A stretch of DNA of 64,000 bases from Rhodocyclaceae bacterium (lineage in GTDB: Bacteria; Pseudomonadota; Gammaproteobacteria; Burkholderiales; Rhodocyclaceae): contig JADFDU010000033.1 in the NCBI GenBank assembly GCA_018262775.1, positions 32,001-96,000 of the forward strand, read 5' to 3'. The position numbers and the translations under genes were made by a program. The notes below the pieces were generated by a model. The model saw only the letters and a list, made by a program, of their open reading frames with translations, was not told where the DNA came from and made no database searches. Numbering within the stretch: position 1 is the stretch's first letter; the number at the start of each line of letters is the position of its first letter. This document shows positions 8,697 to 19,748 of the stretch, piece after piece.

Positions 8697-9237
8697 AGAT
8701 ATCGGCAAGTGGCGTGCGCCTGCCGCTTGCGTCGCGCACCCGCATGAGCTGGGCAAGCGCCTTCAACAAGGCATCCAGCGCGCACAAGTCGGCATGCGGC
8801 AGGCGCGCCAGCGCATCCGGCAGCACACCTGCGAAAGGCCGCGGGGCCTTGGCGACGACAGCCTGGCCGCACGCGGTCAGATAGAGCAGTACGACGCGCT
8901 GATCGGCGCTCGTGCGCTCGCGCCGCAGCAGTTTTCGTTGCGCCAGCTTGTCGATGAGATTGCTGGCGGTCGACTGGTGAATTACCAGGGCGCGGGCCAG
9001 TTCCGTGACGCGCAGGCCGGGTGCCGCAGCGATTTGCGCCAGCGCCCAGAGCTGGGAGCCGCTTACGCCCGTTTCCGTTTCAACCCACTGGAAGTGCTTC
9101 TTCACGGACTTGAAAATGAGACGGAATTTCTGCAGCACCGCCATCGCCTGCTCGTGATGACTGCCGGCGGTAGCCGATGCGGACGGTTTTGCTCCCGCAG
9201 TGACCTTTCGCCGCGGTTTTTTTGCGGATGTTGCCAT
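8695..9237 (-). CDS. MarR family transcriptional regulator
   Basis: 180-residue winged-helix regulator. A Lys/Ala-rich N-terminal tail (1-27) precedes the MarR fold. The recognition region LRVTELARALVIHQSTASNLIDKLAQRKLLRR and the wing with TSADQRVVLLYLT are visible at about 75-120. It is divergent from the TSUP exporter gene, 87 bp apart, and is a candidate regulator of it and of the downstream trehalose genes (inference). The ligand cannot be predicted. The start ATG is the first in the frame and the N-terminal tail is low-complexity, so a later start cannot be excluded. Confidence 0.88.
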   Translation of the reverse strand: MATSAKKPRRKVTAGAKPSASATAGSHHEQAMAVLQKFRLIFKSVKKHFQWVETETGVSGSQLWALAQIAAAPGLRVTELARALVIHQSTASNLIDKLAQRKLLRRERTSADQRVVLLYLTACGQAVVAKAPRPFAGVLPDALARLPHADLCALDALLKALAQLMRVRDASGRRTPLADI

Positions 9238-9324
9238 GCCTGCACCCCGATATGAAAAATGGACTATGCCAGAAATCCACTATGCGCATGAAATACCGGG
9301 ATTGACAGCCGGAAGATCCGGACG

Positions 9325-10059
9325 ATGATTCTGGCGGCTCTTTATGCGGCGCTGTTTCTGCTGTCGCTGCTCTCCGGCATGATAGGCATTGGCGTCGCCT
9401 TTCCGGCCGTTCCGCTGTTGTCACTGGTGCTGCCGGATCTCGTCAACCAGGTGCACCCGCTCAGCCTGGCCCTGAACGGCCTGACAGCCCTGTGCGCGCT
9501 GATCGGATTCGCCTGGGCAGGTCTGGTCGACTGGCGGCGTGCGTGGCTGCTGGCCTTGGTGACCACGCTGGCTTCCCCGGTGGGTGCCCTGGCCGCAGGC
9601 TGTGCGCGGGAATGGATGGTGTGGGCTGCCTACGTTGCTGCGGCGGCCTATTTCATGTTCAGCATGTTTCATCCCGTGCCGCGCCAGCCATGGCATGTGC
9701 GATTTGCCCCAGTCATGGCCTGGGCCATTCCGATCACCATTTTTTCCGGCTTCATCGGTGTTGGCCCGGGATTCCTCCTGGTGCCGACGATGATGCGTCA
9801 TGGCATCGACATCAAGCGCGCCGCAGCCCTGAGTGCTTTCGCCGCCACACCGGCATCCTTTGCCGCCATCGTGCCGCATTGGGCGGAAATGGATGTGCCG
9901 GTCGGGTTGGCGCTGTCCGTGCTGGCGGCGGGTGCAACCGGCGCCCTTGTCGGCGCCCGGCTCACGGCCACGCGAATATCCGCGATCACCTTGCGCAAAG
10001 TGTTCGCCACGGCCATTATCGGTGCGCTGACTTATCGCGTGCTGCATCCTTTCGTCTGA
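9325..10059 (+). CDS. TSUP family (TauE/SafE) membrane transporter
   Basis: 244-residue integral membrane protein with about eight hydrophobic segments and the two-fold pseudo-repeat of the TauE/SafE family (FLLSLLSGMIGIGVAFPAVP near the N-terminus, ITIFSGFIGVGPGFLLVPTM in the middle). Family members export or import sulfite, sulfoacetate and other organosulfonates; the substrate here is not determinable. It begins a run of six same-strand genes with short gaps (TSUP-otsA-otsB-antiporter-ybdK-amidotransferase), possibly one transcription unit. A MarR regulator is divergent. Confidence 0.85.
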   Translation: MILAALYAALFLLSLLSGMIGIGVAFPAVPLLSLVLPDLVNQVHPLSLALNGLTALCALIGFAWAGLVDWRRAWLLALVTTLASPVGALAAGCAREWMVWAAYVAAAAYFMFSMFHPVPRQPWHVRFAPVMAWAIPITIFSGFIGVGPGFLLVPTMMRHGIDIKRAAALSAFAATPASFAAIVPHWAEMDVPVGLALSVLAAGATGALVGARLTATRISAITLRKVFATAIIGALTYRVLHPFV

Positions 10060-10085
10060 ACCGGCCGCATTGAACGGAGTGCCCG

Positions 10086-12298
<2,213 letters not shown>

Positions 12299-12302
<4 letters not shown>

Positions 12303-13078
12303 ACGACACACCCGGCATGACGCGCGTCAGCACCCGCCCCCCCGCGGCGGATGTGGCGCAGGCTTTTTTTTTCGACGTCGACGGCACGCTGCTGGAGATC
12401 GCGGCAACGCCTTCCGGCGTGAGGGTGGAGGCGGAACTCATCGCCATCATGCGCCGCCTGCACGTGCGCACGGGCGGCGCCGTGGCCTTCATCAGCGGCC
12501 GCAGCGTTGCCGACATCGATGCGCTGTTCCCCGGCCTGCGCCTGCCCATCGCCGGCCAGCATGGCCTGGAGCGGCGCGACGCCTCAGGCGTCCTGCACCA
12601 CCATGCACCGCAAGGCGTCGATTGGCCAGGGCTGAGAATGCGCATCCATGCCGCGTTTGCAGATATTGAAGGCCTGCTTCTCGAAGACAAGGGCTTGTCG
12701 CTGGCGGTGCATTTCCGCCAGCAACCTTCGCTCGAGGGCCAGGTCGCCGAGACGCTGCGGCGACTCGTCGCAGGGGCTGGCGACGCCATCAAGCTGCAGC
12801 CGGGCAAGTGCGTGCTCGAGGTGAAGCCGGCTGGCCGCGACAAGGGCACGGCGATCGCCGAGTTCATGGCCGAAGCGCCATTCGCAGGACGGCGGCCGGT
12901 ATTTGTCGGCGACGATATTACCGATGAGTACGGCTTCCGCGTGGTCAACGACCTGGGCGGAGATTCCGTCAAGGTGGGCGATGGCAAGTCCGCTGCGCGC
13001 TGGCGCCTGGACAACGTCCAGGCGGTGCACGCCTGGCTGGCGGACCTTTTAGCCCAAGCGGCGCGGGCGAATCAGTAG
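12299..13078 (+). CDS. otsB: Trehalose-6-phosphate phosphatase
   Basis: HAD-superfamily phosphatase that removes phosphate from trehalose 6-phosphate, completing synthesis of the compatible solute trehalose. 259 residues. Motif I is FFDVDGTLLE (Asp nucleophile near residue 26), motif II is the Ser in AFISGRS, and motif III/IV are the Lys in RDKGTAI and GDDITDEYGF (about 203-212). ATGA overlap with otsA indicates translational coupling. The length is normal for OtsB and there is no membrane segment, unlike its partner. Confidence 0.95.
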
Positions 13079-13118
13079 TACCCCGGCCGCTGTCGAGACC
13101 GCAATCGCAGGAGAGGCC

Positions 13119-14309
13119 ATGACCGAACACCTTCTCGCCGTGATGAGCCAGATCGCCTGGCCACTGGCATTGGCCATCGCCTGGCTGGTGGGCGAACTCG
13201 GCCATCGCTGGCTGGCGCTGCCCCGCATCAGCGGTTACGGCATCGCCGGATTCCTCATGGCGGCCAGCCAGGGCGGCTTCCTCCCCAATCCGAGCGGTAC
13301 GCCGGTGGCGCTGCTGGCGGACGTGGCCTTTGCCCTCATCCTCTTCGAGCTGGGCTACCGCATCAACCTGGGCTGGCTGCGTGCCAATCCATGGCTGGGT
13401 GTCACCAGCCTGGTCGAGGCGGCCGGCACCTTCTGCGTGGTCTTCTTCATCGCGCGCGTGTTTTCCGTGGTGCTCGTACCCGCCCTGCTGCTGTCGGCGC
13501 TGGCGATGTCGACCTCGCCTGCTGCCGTGCTGCGGGTGGTGAACGAGGCGCGCAGCTCAGGCCAGGTGACGGAACGCATGCTGCATCTGTCCGCCTTCAA
13601 TTGCGTGCTGGCGGTGATCGTGTTCAAGGTCGTGGTGGGCTATGCCGTGCTGGCCAGCGCCGGCAGCATGCTGCAAGCGGTGTGGAGCAGCCTGGTGGTG
13701 CTGCTGGTGTCGGCCGGGCTGGGCGCCCTCTTCGGCGTGGCGGTGCCGGGCCTGTTGCGGACGCTGGGGCGGCTGTCGCGCAACGCCACCGTGGTCTTCG
13801 CCCTGGCGGTGCTACTGCTGACCGCCGTCACCCATGCCTTCAAGTTCTCGCCGCTCCTGGCGGCGCTGGCCTTCGGTCTGGTGGCGCGGCACCGGCGTGT
13901 GATGCTGTCGCAGGTGCAGCGCAACTTCGGCGCGCTGGGCGATCTGCTCACCGTCCTGCTCTTCGTCTTCGTCGCCGCCACGCTGGATGGGCGGCAGGTG
14001 GTGGCCGGCATCCAACTCGCCCTGGCGGTCGTCGTTGGCCGGACGTTGGTGAAGACGCTGGCCACGACCGCCCTGGCGCGGCTCAGCGGTGTCACCTGGC
14101 GCAAGGGTGCGCTGACGGGCCTCGCCCTTTCGCCCCTGTCGGTATTCGCCATCCTCCTGCTGGAACAGTCGCGGTACCTGCAGCTGGACCTGCTTGGCGA
14201 GGTGGCCGGCATGGCGGCCATGGTGTTGCTGCTCGAAATCATCGGCCCGCTGGTGACGCGCTGCGCTCTGCAATGGGCGGGCGAGACGCATCAGGACAGG
14301 GAGACCTGA
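13119..14309 (+). CDS. CPA2-type cation:proton antiporter
   Basis: 396-residue integral membrane protein with 11-12 hydrophobic segments and no C-terminal RCK domain. It resembles the Na+/H+ exchanger domain of KefB/KefC-like proteins; [31 protein letters not shown] contains the late conserved core. It sits between otsB and ybdK with short gaps, in a cluster devoted to compatible solutes, so an osmotic or pH role is likely. The ion (K+ or Na+) cannot be assigned from sequence. Confidence 0.85.
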   Translation: MTEHLLAVMSQIAWPLALAIAWLVGELGHRWLALPRISGYGIAGFLMAASQGGFLPNPSGTPVALLADVAFALILFELGYRINLGWLRANPWLGVTSLVEAAGTFCVVFFIARVFSVVLVPALLLSALAMSTSPAAVLRVVNEARSSGQVTERMLHLSAFNCVLAVIVFKVVVGYAVLASAGSMLQAVWSSLVVLLVSAGLGALFGVAVPGLLRTLGRLSRNATVVFALAVLLLTAVTHAFKFSPLLAALAFGLVARHRRVMLSQVQRNFGALGDLLTVLLFVFVAATLDGRQVVAGIQLALAVVVGRTLVKTLATTALARLSGVTWRKGALTGLALSPLSVFAILLLEQSRYLQLDLLGEVAGMAAMVLLLEIIGPLVTRCALQWAGETHQDRET

Positions 14310-14310
14310 C

Positions 14311-15453
14311 ATGCCGCTGGCACCCTTCAAGACGGCCGAGGTGCTCACCATGGGCGTGGAGCTGGAACTGCAGCTCGTCAATACGGCCGACTTCGACCTG
14401 TCGGCTTCCGCCGGCGACATGCTGCATCTGCTCGAGCGGACGCGCTTTCCCGGCCAGGTCATGCCGGAGTTGACCGAGAGCATGATCGAAATCGCCAGCG
14501 GCGTGCATGAGCAGCATGAGACCCTGCTGGCGCAGTTGCAGCGCATGCGCGATGCGCTCGTCGCCGCCGGCGACAGGCTCAACCTGGCAGTATGCGGCGG
14601 CGGCACCCACCCGTTCCAGCACTGGTTCGACCAGCGCATCTTTTCCAAGCCGCGCTTCAAGGCGCTGTCCAGCCTCTACGGTTACCTGGCGAAGCAGTTC
14701 ACCGTCTTTGGCCAGCACGTGCATATCGGCTGCAGTTCGGCCGACGAGGCGCTGTTCCTCATGCACGCGCTGAACCGCTATCTGCCGCACTTTATCGCCC
14801 TGTCGGCGTCTTCGCCGTATTACCAGGGGACGGACACACTGTTCGATTCGGCCCGGCTCAATTCGGTGTTCGCCTTCCCGCTTTCCGGGCGGGCGCCCTT
14901 CCTGCTCAGGTGGGAGGATTTCGAGCGTGACTACTTCGCCAAGATGGAAAAGACCGGCGTCGTCAAGAGCATGAAGGATTTCTACTGGGACATCCGTCCG
15001 AAGCCCGAATTCGGTACCATCGAACTGCGTGTCTGCGACACGCCGCTGACAGTGGAGCGCGCCGCGGCCCTGGCCTGCTACCTGCAGGCACTGTGCCGCC
15101 ATCTGCTTGCCGGCGGGGAGCCGCCGCCCGTCGAGGACGACTACCTGGTCTACAATTACAACCGGTTCCAGGCCTGCCGCTTCGGCCTCGACGGCGTTAT
15201 CCTGCATCCGCGCCGCAGCGAAAGCCTGCTGTTGCGCGACGACATCCTCGCCACGCTGCGCCGCCTCGCGCCCCATGCCGAGGCGCTCGGCAGCCAGTCG
15301 GCCCTGGCGGAGTTGCATGAGGTCGCCGAAGGCGGGGGCAACGATGCCGCCTACCTGCGCCGCCAGCATGCGCTGGAGGGCAGCGTCGAGGGCGTCGTCG
15401 CTGCGGCGGTGCGCTGTTTCCGCATGCACAAGGAAAAGGAAAAGGAAAATTAG
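14311..15453 (+). CDS. ybdK: Carboxylate-amine ligase, GCS2/YbdK family
   Basis: ATP-grasp-like glutamate-cysteine ligase 2 family enzyme, 380 residues, which couples a carboxylate (usually glutamate) to an amine. The N-terminal [11 protein letters not shown] carries the acidic Mg-ATP residues (MGVELE); [12 protein letters not shown] (about 92-104), [10 protein letters not shown] (about 132-141) and [10 protein letters not shown] (about 235-245) are the family signatures. It abuts the antiporter and, 3 bp later, an amidotransferase that could cleave gamma-glutamyl bonds. A ligase/hydrolase pair beside trehalose genes suggests synthesis and turnover of a gamma-glutamyl solute (inference). Confidence 0.88.
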   Translation: MPLAPFKTAEVLTMGVELELQLVNTADFDLSASAGDMLHLLERTRFPGQVMPELTESMIEIASGVHEQHETLLAQLQRMRDALVAAGDRLNLAVCGGGTHPFQHWFDQRIFSKPRFKALSSLYGYLAKQFTVFGQHVHIGCSSADEALFLMHALNRYLPHFIALSASSPYYQGTDTLFDSARLNSVFAFPLSGRAPFLLRWEDFERDYFAKMEKTGVVKSMKDFYWDIRPKPEFGTIELRVCDTPLTVERAAALACYLQALCRHLLAGGEPPPVEDDYLVYNYNRFQACRFGLDGVILHPRRSESLLLRDDILATLRRLAPHAEALGSQSALAELHEVAEGGGNDAAYLRRQHALEGSVEGVVAAAVRCFRMHKEKEKEN

Positions 15454-15455
15454 TC

Positions 15456-16244
15456 ATGGCATCCCGCGGCAAACCCATTCGCATCGGCCTGACGGCGCGC
15501 ATTTTTCATCCCGAGCCGGACGCCAGCGGCATCCGTAGCAAGACGCTGCAGGTGCTCGAGCAATCCGTGGCGCAATGGGTCACGGTGCGCGACGTGCTGC
15601 TGCTGATGGTGCCCTCGGTGGTGCAGGATGGCATTCTCATGCGCAGCAACATCCGCCTGCGCGACTACGCCGAGCAGCTCGATGGCCTCATCCTCCAGGG
15701 CGGCGCCGATGTCAGCCCGCGCGCCTACGGCGAGGAACCGCAGCGGCCGGAATGGAGCGGCGATCCGGTGCGCGATGCCTACGAGATGGAACTGCTGCAC
15801 GAGTTCATGGAGGCGAAGAAGCCGGTGCTCGGCATCTGCCGCGGCATGCAGCTCATCAACGTCGCCTTTGGCGGCACCCTCTACCAGGACATCCCCACCC
15901 AGGTGCCGGGTGCGGCCGCGCACCAGACGGGCGCCTACGACAAGCACAGCCATGCCGTGCGCTTTGCCGAAGGTGGCCTGCTGGCACGCCTGTTCCCGGA
16001 ACGCGAGGGCGGCGGCGTGATCTCGATCCACCACCAGGCGGTGCACACCCTCGGGCGCGATCTGGAGGCGGAGGCGGTGTCCCCCGACGACGGCATCATC
16101 GAGGCCATCCGCGGCAAGGGGCGCGGCTTCCTGCTCGGTGTGCAATGGCATCCGGAATTCCACCGCCACGGCGACGGCAGCGTGCTCGACTGCACGCCGA
16201 TCCTCGACGAGTTCCTCGCCGCGACACGCAAGCGGCGCTGGTAG
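15456..16244 (+). CDS. Gamma-glutamyl-GABA hydrolase family class I glutamine amidotransferase
   Basis: 262-residue peptidase C26 enzyme (PuuD-like). The catalytic triad is intact: Cys128 in LGICRGMQLINVAFGG, and His and Glu in VQWHPEF near residue 231. The family cleaves gamma-glutamyl amides such as gamma-glutamyl-GABA. It starts 3 bp after ybdK, the strongest clue to function: the two may make and break the same gamma-glutamyl conjugate. No puuABC genes are nearby, so putrescine catabolism is not supported. A copy of repeat A follows the stop codon. Confidence 0.9.
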   Translation: MASRGKPIRIGLTARIFHPEPDASGIRSKTLQVLEQSVAQWVTVRDVLLLMVPSVVQDGILMRSNIRLRDYAEQLDGLILQGGADVSPRAYGEEPQRPEWSGDPVRDAYEMELLHEFMEAKKPVLGICRGMQLINVAFGGTLYQDIPTQVPGAAAHQTGAYDKHSHAVRFAEGGLLARLFPEREGGGVISIHHQAVHTLGRDLEAEAVSPDDGIIEAIRGKGRGFLLGVQWHPEFHRHGDGSVLDCTPILDEFLAATRKRRW

Positions 16245-16295
16245 GCGAGCCTGGCACCTTGCACTGGCTATTGCTCATTGCGCGGGCTCGCCGGG

Positions 16296-16320
16296 GAAAG
16301 TCAGTCGCCGCAATACGGCG
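16296..16320 (+). repeat. 25-bp dispersed repeat A, copy 2
   Basis: GAAAGTCAG, core TCGCCGCAAT, then ACGGCG; the core forms CGCCG...CGGCG. Intergenic, between the amidotransferase stop and the next membrane protein gene. Confidence 0.85.
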
Positions 16321-16372
16321 GCAAATGGGGGCGACGCGCACCTGCGGCCCCGCGTAATCTGCCTTCGGCAGA

Positions 16373-17074
16373 ATGGATACAAGGCCTGGACCTTCAGCTG
16401 TGGAGAAGAACACGACCGACCTGCCGACGCGCGTCCACCGCGGGACCCTGCTCGTTCTCCAGGTCATCATGGCCGTGGAACTGCTGCTGGTGTTACGCGA
16501 AGGGCAGTGGATCAACGCTTTCCTGATCGTGACGATCATGGCGGTCGCGCTTTTACCCGTCGTGCTCGGCCGCCGCTTCCACGTGTACATTCCTCCAGAG
16601 TTTCAGGTGCTCGCCGTGGTGTTCGTCTTCGCGGCACTCTTCCTCGGCGAAATCCACAGTTACTACGCGCGCTTCTGGTGGTGGGATATCGCCCTGCACA
16701 CCAGTTCCGGGCTGCTGATGGGGATTCTCGGCTTTCTGCTCGTCTACGTCCTCAACGAGAGCGAAAACATCGCCATTCACATGCGGCCGCGTTTCGTTGC
16801 CCTGTTCGCGTTTTTGTTCGCCGTGACGGTCGGCACGCTGTGGGAGATCTTTGAATTCGCCATGGATCAGATCGTCGGCACCAATATGCAGAAACCCATG
16901 CTCGGCGATCCCTCGGGACTGACCGACACGATGTGGGACATGATCGTCAATGCCCTCGGCGCCCTGGTCATCAGCGCCTTGGGCGGGGGGTACATGAAGC
17001 TATGGGAGCGTTCATTCATCGAGGTCTGGATTCGAAAGTTCATCGAGCGCAACCCGCGTTTGTTCCGGCCGTGA
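16373..17074 (+). CDS. DUF2238-like integral membrane protein
   Basis: 233-residue protein with about six transmembrane segments. The pattern WWDIALHTSSGLLMG (Asp...His..SG) and the following EIFEFAMDQ match the YjdF/DUF2238 family, whose role is unknown. The start is chosen at ATG 16373; an alternative GTG at 16400 would remove nine polar residues. It is separated from the upstream operon by about 130 bp holding a repeat A copy and converges on the HAD-ATPase gene. No function is claimed. Confidence 0.75.
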   Translation: MDTRPGPSAVEKNTTDLPTRVHRGTLLVLQVIMAVELLLVLREGQWINAFLIVTIMAVALLPVVLGRRFHVYIPPEFQVLAVVFVFAALFLGEIHSYYARFWWWDIALHTSSGLLMGILGFLLVYVLNESENIAIHMRPRFVALFAFLFAVTVGTLWEIFEFAMDQIVGTNMQKPMLGDPSGLTDTMWDMIVNALGALVISALGGGYMKLWERSFIEVWIRKFIERNPRLFRP

Positions 17075-17105
17075 GAACCGTCGGCGCCCGGTACGCCAAT
17101 GGGCA

Positions 17106-18815
17106 TTATTCAGGCAGCGTGTAGCGGGCGTTGATCAATTCCCGAATCAGCGCTCGCGTCTGCCAGGACTCAAGGTCGGCGCGACGTTCGACGCGCTCCG
17201 TCTCGTCGGCGAGAAAACCATCCTTGACCGCGTGGCGGAACCAGCGCGAGTAGTCGCCGCGACGGAGATGGTACATCCAGGTCGCTTCGTCGATGCCCTC
17301 GGCGGTCTGGCAGAAAACCATAAGATTTTGCGCCTTCAGGTTGTGCTGGTTGTCGGGGCCGCGGAAATAGAAGCTGTGCCAGCGCAGGTTGCCTTCCGCG
17401 TACTTGCGGCGATGGCGGATGCGCTCGGCCCGTCCGCGCTGCGCTTGCAGCGCGAACGGTGGCTGTCCGTCCCGGAGAAGCCAGACGACGACATGATTCG
17501 CTTGATACGCCAGACCCTCCGGCCATGTCAGCGGCTGGCCTGTTGCGCCAGCGAATTTCCCAAGGGTTTCTTCCGGCGAATGGCCGATGGCCACCGCCAC
17601 GTCAATCGGCGCGAGGATGGCCGGCGCCACATGGTCGGGATGCACGGTGACCAGGACGGTCTCACGGAGTTGTTGCGGTAGCACGGACGCGGCGTGCCCC
17701 CAGGTGTCGGGCAGCATGTGGTGCGCCTCGTCCACGACCAGCCAGTGCGGCCGCCCGGTACGGGCGCGCATGGCTTGCAGGTTCGGGGCGAGCTGGGCGA
17801 AAAAATTCGGCCGATCGCCCAGCGGAATGCCGAGGAGATTGACGCTCACATTGATCTTCGGGTCTTCGAGGATCGACAACACTTCGGCGACGCTCGGCGC
17901 GCGCCACTGGTTGCCGAGCGCCACAACATCGCGCAAGGTGCCGTAATCGCCCTCCGGGTCGATAATGCAGACTTGGTAGTCCTTCTCGATGAGACGCTCG
18001 ACGACGCCGGCGGCGAGCGTGGACTTGCCGCAGCCGGAAGGGCCGGCGACCAGCATGTTGTGGCCGTAGGGTGACAACTGTATCGCGGTTCCGTCCGCAG
18101 TGTGCCCGAGCAAAATCAAATGCTGCGGAAGCGTGCCTTCAAGCCGGCGCAAATCGTCGGCGATGAGTTCGTCGATCAGTTCGATCACGCCATCGCCATT
18201 CGCCGCCGCCGTGACGAAGGCGGCGATCTCCTTGATGGACGATGCCGCGTTGGCCACCGCCACGGCGCACTCGCAGCGTTCGAGGAAGGAATGATCATTC
18301 TCCGCGTCACCGATGCCCACCACCTCATGGCGCGAAAGCCCCAGTTGGCGCAGCGCGTGTTCGAGCCCTGTCGCCTTGTTGACGCCGGCCGGCAGTACCA
18401 TCACCGCGCCGCGATTGCCGATCACCTGGGCCTCGAGGCCGAGTTCCCAGATGACGTCCTGCACGACCGCGCGATGCGGCGCCTGCGTCGCCACCAGGAC
18501 CTGTCCGATCTCAAGCGGCTCGACGCCACGCGCGCGCAGATTTTGTATCAACAGTTTGGAGGGAGGATTGGCGAGTCGCGTCTCTTCGCGGCTATGCGGA
18601 TCGTAGACGATTGCGCCGTTTTCGGCGACGACGAGGTCGAACAGCCGCGTGCAAGGACATACCGCAAGCAGATCGTCGAGCCGGCGGCCCGTGACCAGGA
18701 TCGCCCGCCGGCCGGAAACCCGCAGGCGCTCCAGGGCATGTGCGGCAGGCTCCGACACCCTGTCCTGCGCAGCCAATGTCCCGTCGTAGTCCGTTACAAG
18801 TGCAAGGTAGCGCAT
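17106..18815 (-). CDS. HAD hydrolase fused to HerA/DUF87-like P-loop ATPase
   Basis: 569-residue two-domain protein. Residues 1-215 are a Cof/SPP-type HAD phosphatase: DYDGTLAAQD (9-18), a Lys-containing GVNKATGLEHAL (144-155) and GDAENDHSF (169-177). Residues about 225-569 are a P-loop ATPase with Walker A GPSGCGKST (258-266) and Walker B WLVVDEAHHMLP (358-369), like DUF87/HerA proteins. The ATG at 18815 begins right at the HAD strand; longer in-frame extensions upstream are basic and unconserved in look. The HAD part resembles phosphoglycolate/sucrose-phosphate phosphatases. Role unknown; it sits between osmolyte and ion-transport genes. Confidence 0.85.
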   Translation of the reverse strand: MRYLALVTDYDGTLAAQDRVSEPAAHALERLRVSGRRAILVTGRRLDDLLAVCPCTRLFDLVVAENGAIVYDPHSREETRLANPPSKLLIQNLRARGVEPLEIGQVLVATQAPHRAVVQDVIWELGLEAQVIGNRGAVMVLPAGVNKATGLEHALRQLGLSRHEVVGIGDAENDHSFLERCECAVAVANAASSIKEIAAFVTAAANGDGVIELIDELIADDLRRLEGTLPQHLILLGHTADGTAIQLSPYGHNMLVAGPSGCGKSTLAAGVVERLIEKDYQVCIIDPEGDYGTLRDVVALGNQWRAPSVAEVLSILEDPKINVSVNLLGIPLGDRPNFFAQLAPNLQAMRARTGRPHWLVVDEAHHMLPDTWGHAASVLPQQLRETVLVTVHPDHVAPAILAPIDVAVAIGHSPEETLGKFAGATGQPLTWPEGLAYQANHVVVWLLRDGQPPFALQAQRGRAERIRHRRKYAEGNLRWHSFYFRGPDNQHNLKAQNLMVFCQTAEGIDEATWMYHLRRGDYSRWFRHAVKDGFLADETERVERRADLESWQTRALIRELINARYTLPE

Positions 18816-19046
18816 ATCACTCACCACTGAGTGCCTGATGTCCCCAAGCCCGACGATAACGCATTCGTGGCGGCTGGGGTATACGCCGGGCATACGTTGA
18901 AGCGGCTCGATGCGCTGCCGACTGGGCGCCCCCTGTGATCCATGCCGCCGCTTCATGCAACCCGGGAGACTGAAACAGCGTTCGCTCCCCTTCTGCAAGG
19001 CTGGCCGGATTCCTGTTAGTGTTCGGCAGACGTGTCGGAGATAGCA

Positions 19047-19655
19047 ATGGATTTTTTCGCTACCGCATTATTGCTTTTTATTGTTCTTGATCCGCTGGGG
19101 AACATTCCCCTCTATTTGTCACAACTCAAGGTTGTGCCGGAGCATCGAAGGCGTCATGTCGCCATGCGCGAACTGGGCATTGCCTATCTGGTGCTGCTGT
19201 TTTTCTTTTTCGCCGGTGCAACCTTCATGAAGGTGCTTTCGCTGGACGTTGCTGCCGTGAATATCGCGGGAGGCGTCGTTTTATTCCTCATCGCGCTACG
19301 CATGGTTTTCCCGACGCCGGAAGGCCTCTTCGGGAATCCCGGCCTTCAAAGCGAACCGCTCATTGTCCCGCTTGCCGTGCCCGCTGTTGCGGGGCCCGGT
19401 GCATTGAGCGTGGTTTTACTGTTGCGTGAAGCCAATCCGCATTCAGGGTCCACCCTCTTCTGGGCCATGACGGCAGCCTGGTTGGCAAGTGCACTGATCC
19501 TTGCGGGCGCATCCCACTTGCAACGCGGGCTGCGTGATGTGGGTATCCTCGCAATAGAGCGCTTAATGGGGCTGGTGCTGGTCATTATTGCGATACAGAT
19601 GTTTATCGATGCGCTGCGCTCTATCGGGCTTATCCCTGCCTCCATTGCCGGGTAA
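19047..19655 (+). CDS. marC: MarC family integral membrane protein
   Basis: 202-residue UPF0056/MarC protein with six hydrophobic segments. The signature DPLGNIPLYLSQLK lies at the N-terminus and the central VPLAVPAVAGPGALSVVLLL matches the family. The ATG at 19047 follows CGGAG at 6 nt; an in-frame GTG 15 nt upstream is less well placed. Function is unproven: the original link to multiple antibiotic resistance was withdrawn. It stands alone, divergent from the HAD-ATPase gene and convergent with cvrA. The 231-bp upstream region has no recognisable gene. Confidence 0.88.
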   Translation: MDFFATALLLFIVLDPLGNIPLYLSQLKVVPEHRRRHVAMRELGIAYLVLLFFFFAGATFMKVLSLDVAAVNIAGGVVLFLIALRMVFPTPEGLFGNPGLQSEPLIVPLAVPAVAGPGALSVVLLLREANPHSGSTLFWAMTAAWLASALILAGASHLQRGLRDVGILAIERLMGLVLVIIAIQMFIDALRSIGLIPASIAG

Positions 19656-19721
19656 AAGTGCCCAACCGGCGGGCCGGGGCACGATCCTTCAAGTCATCTT
19701 ACTCCCGGATGGCGCGGCCGT

Positions 19722-19746
19722 GAAAGTCAGCCGCTGCAAGACGGCG
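19722..19746 (+). repeat. 25-bp dispersed repeat A, copy 3
   Basis: GAAAGTCAG, core CCGCTGCAAG, then ACGGCG (stem GCCG/CGGC). It lies in the convergent gap between marC and cvrA and ends 3 bp before the cvrA stop. Confidence 0.85.
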
Positions 19747-19748
19747 CA

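Noticed and set aside
18816-19046. N-terminal extension of the HAD-ATPase or a leader gene
   Set aside because: Extended residues look like translated non-coding DNA and the family starts at MRYLALVTDYDGT; no other feature is seen in the gap.
19688-19715. AAGTCATCTTACTCCCGGATGGCG near repeat A copy 3
   Set aside because: It shares short pieces only and has changes in both conserved ends.
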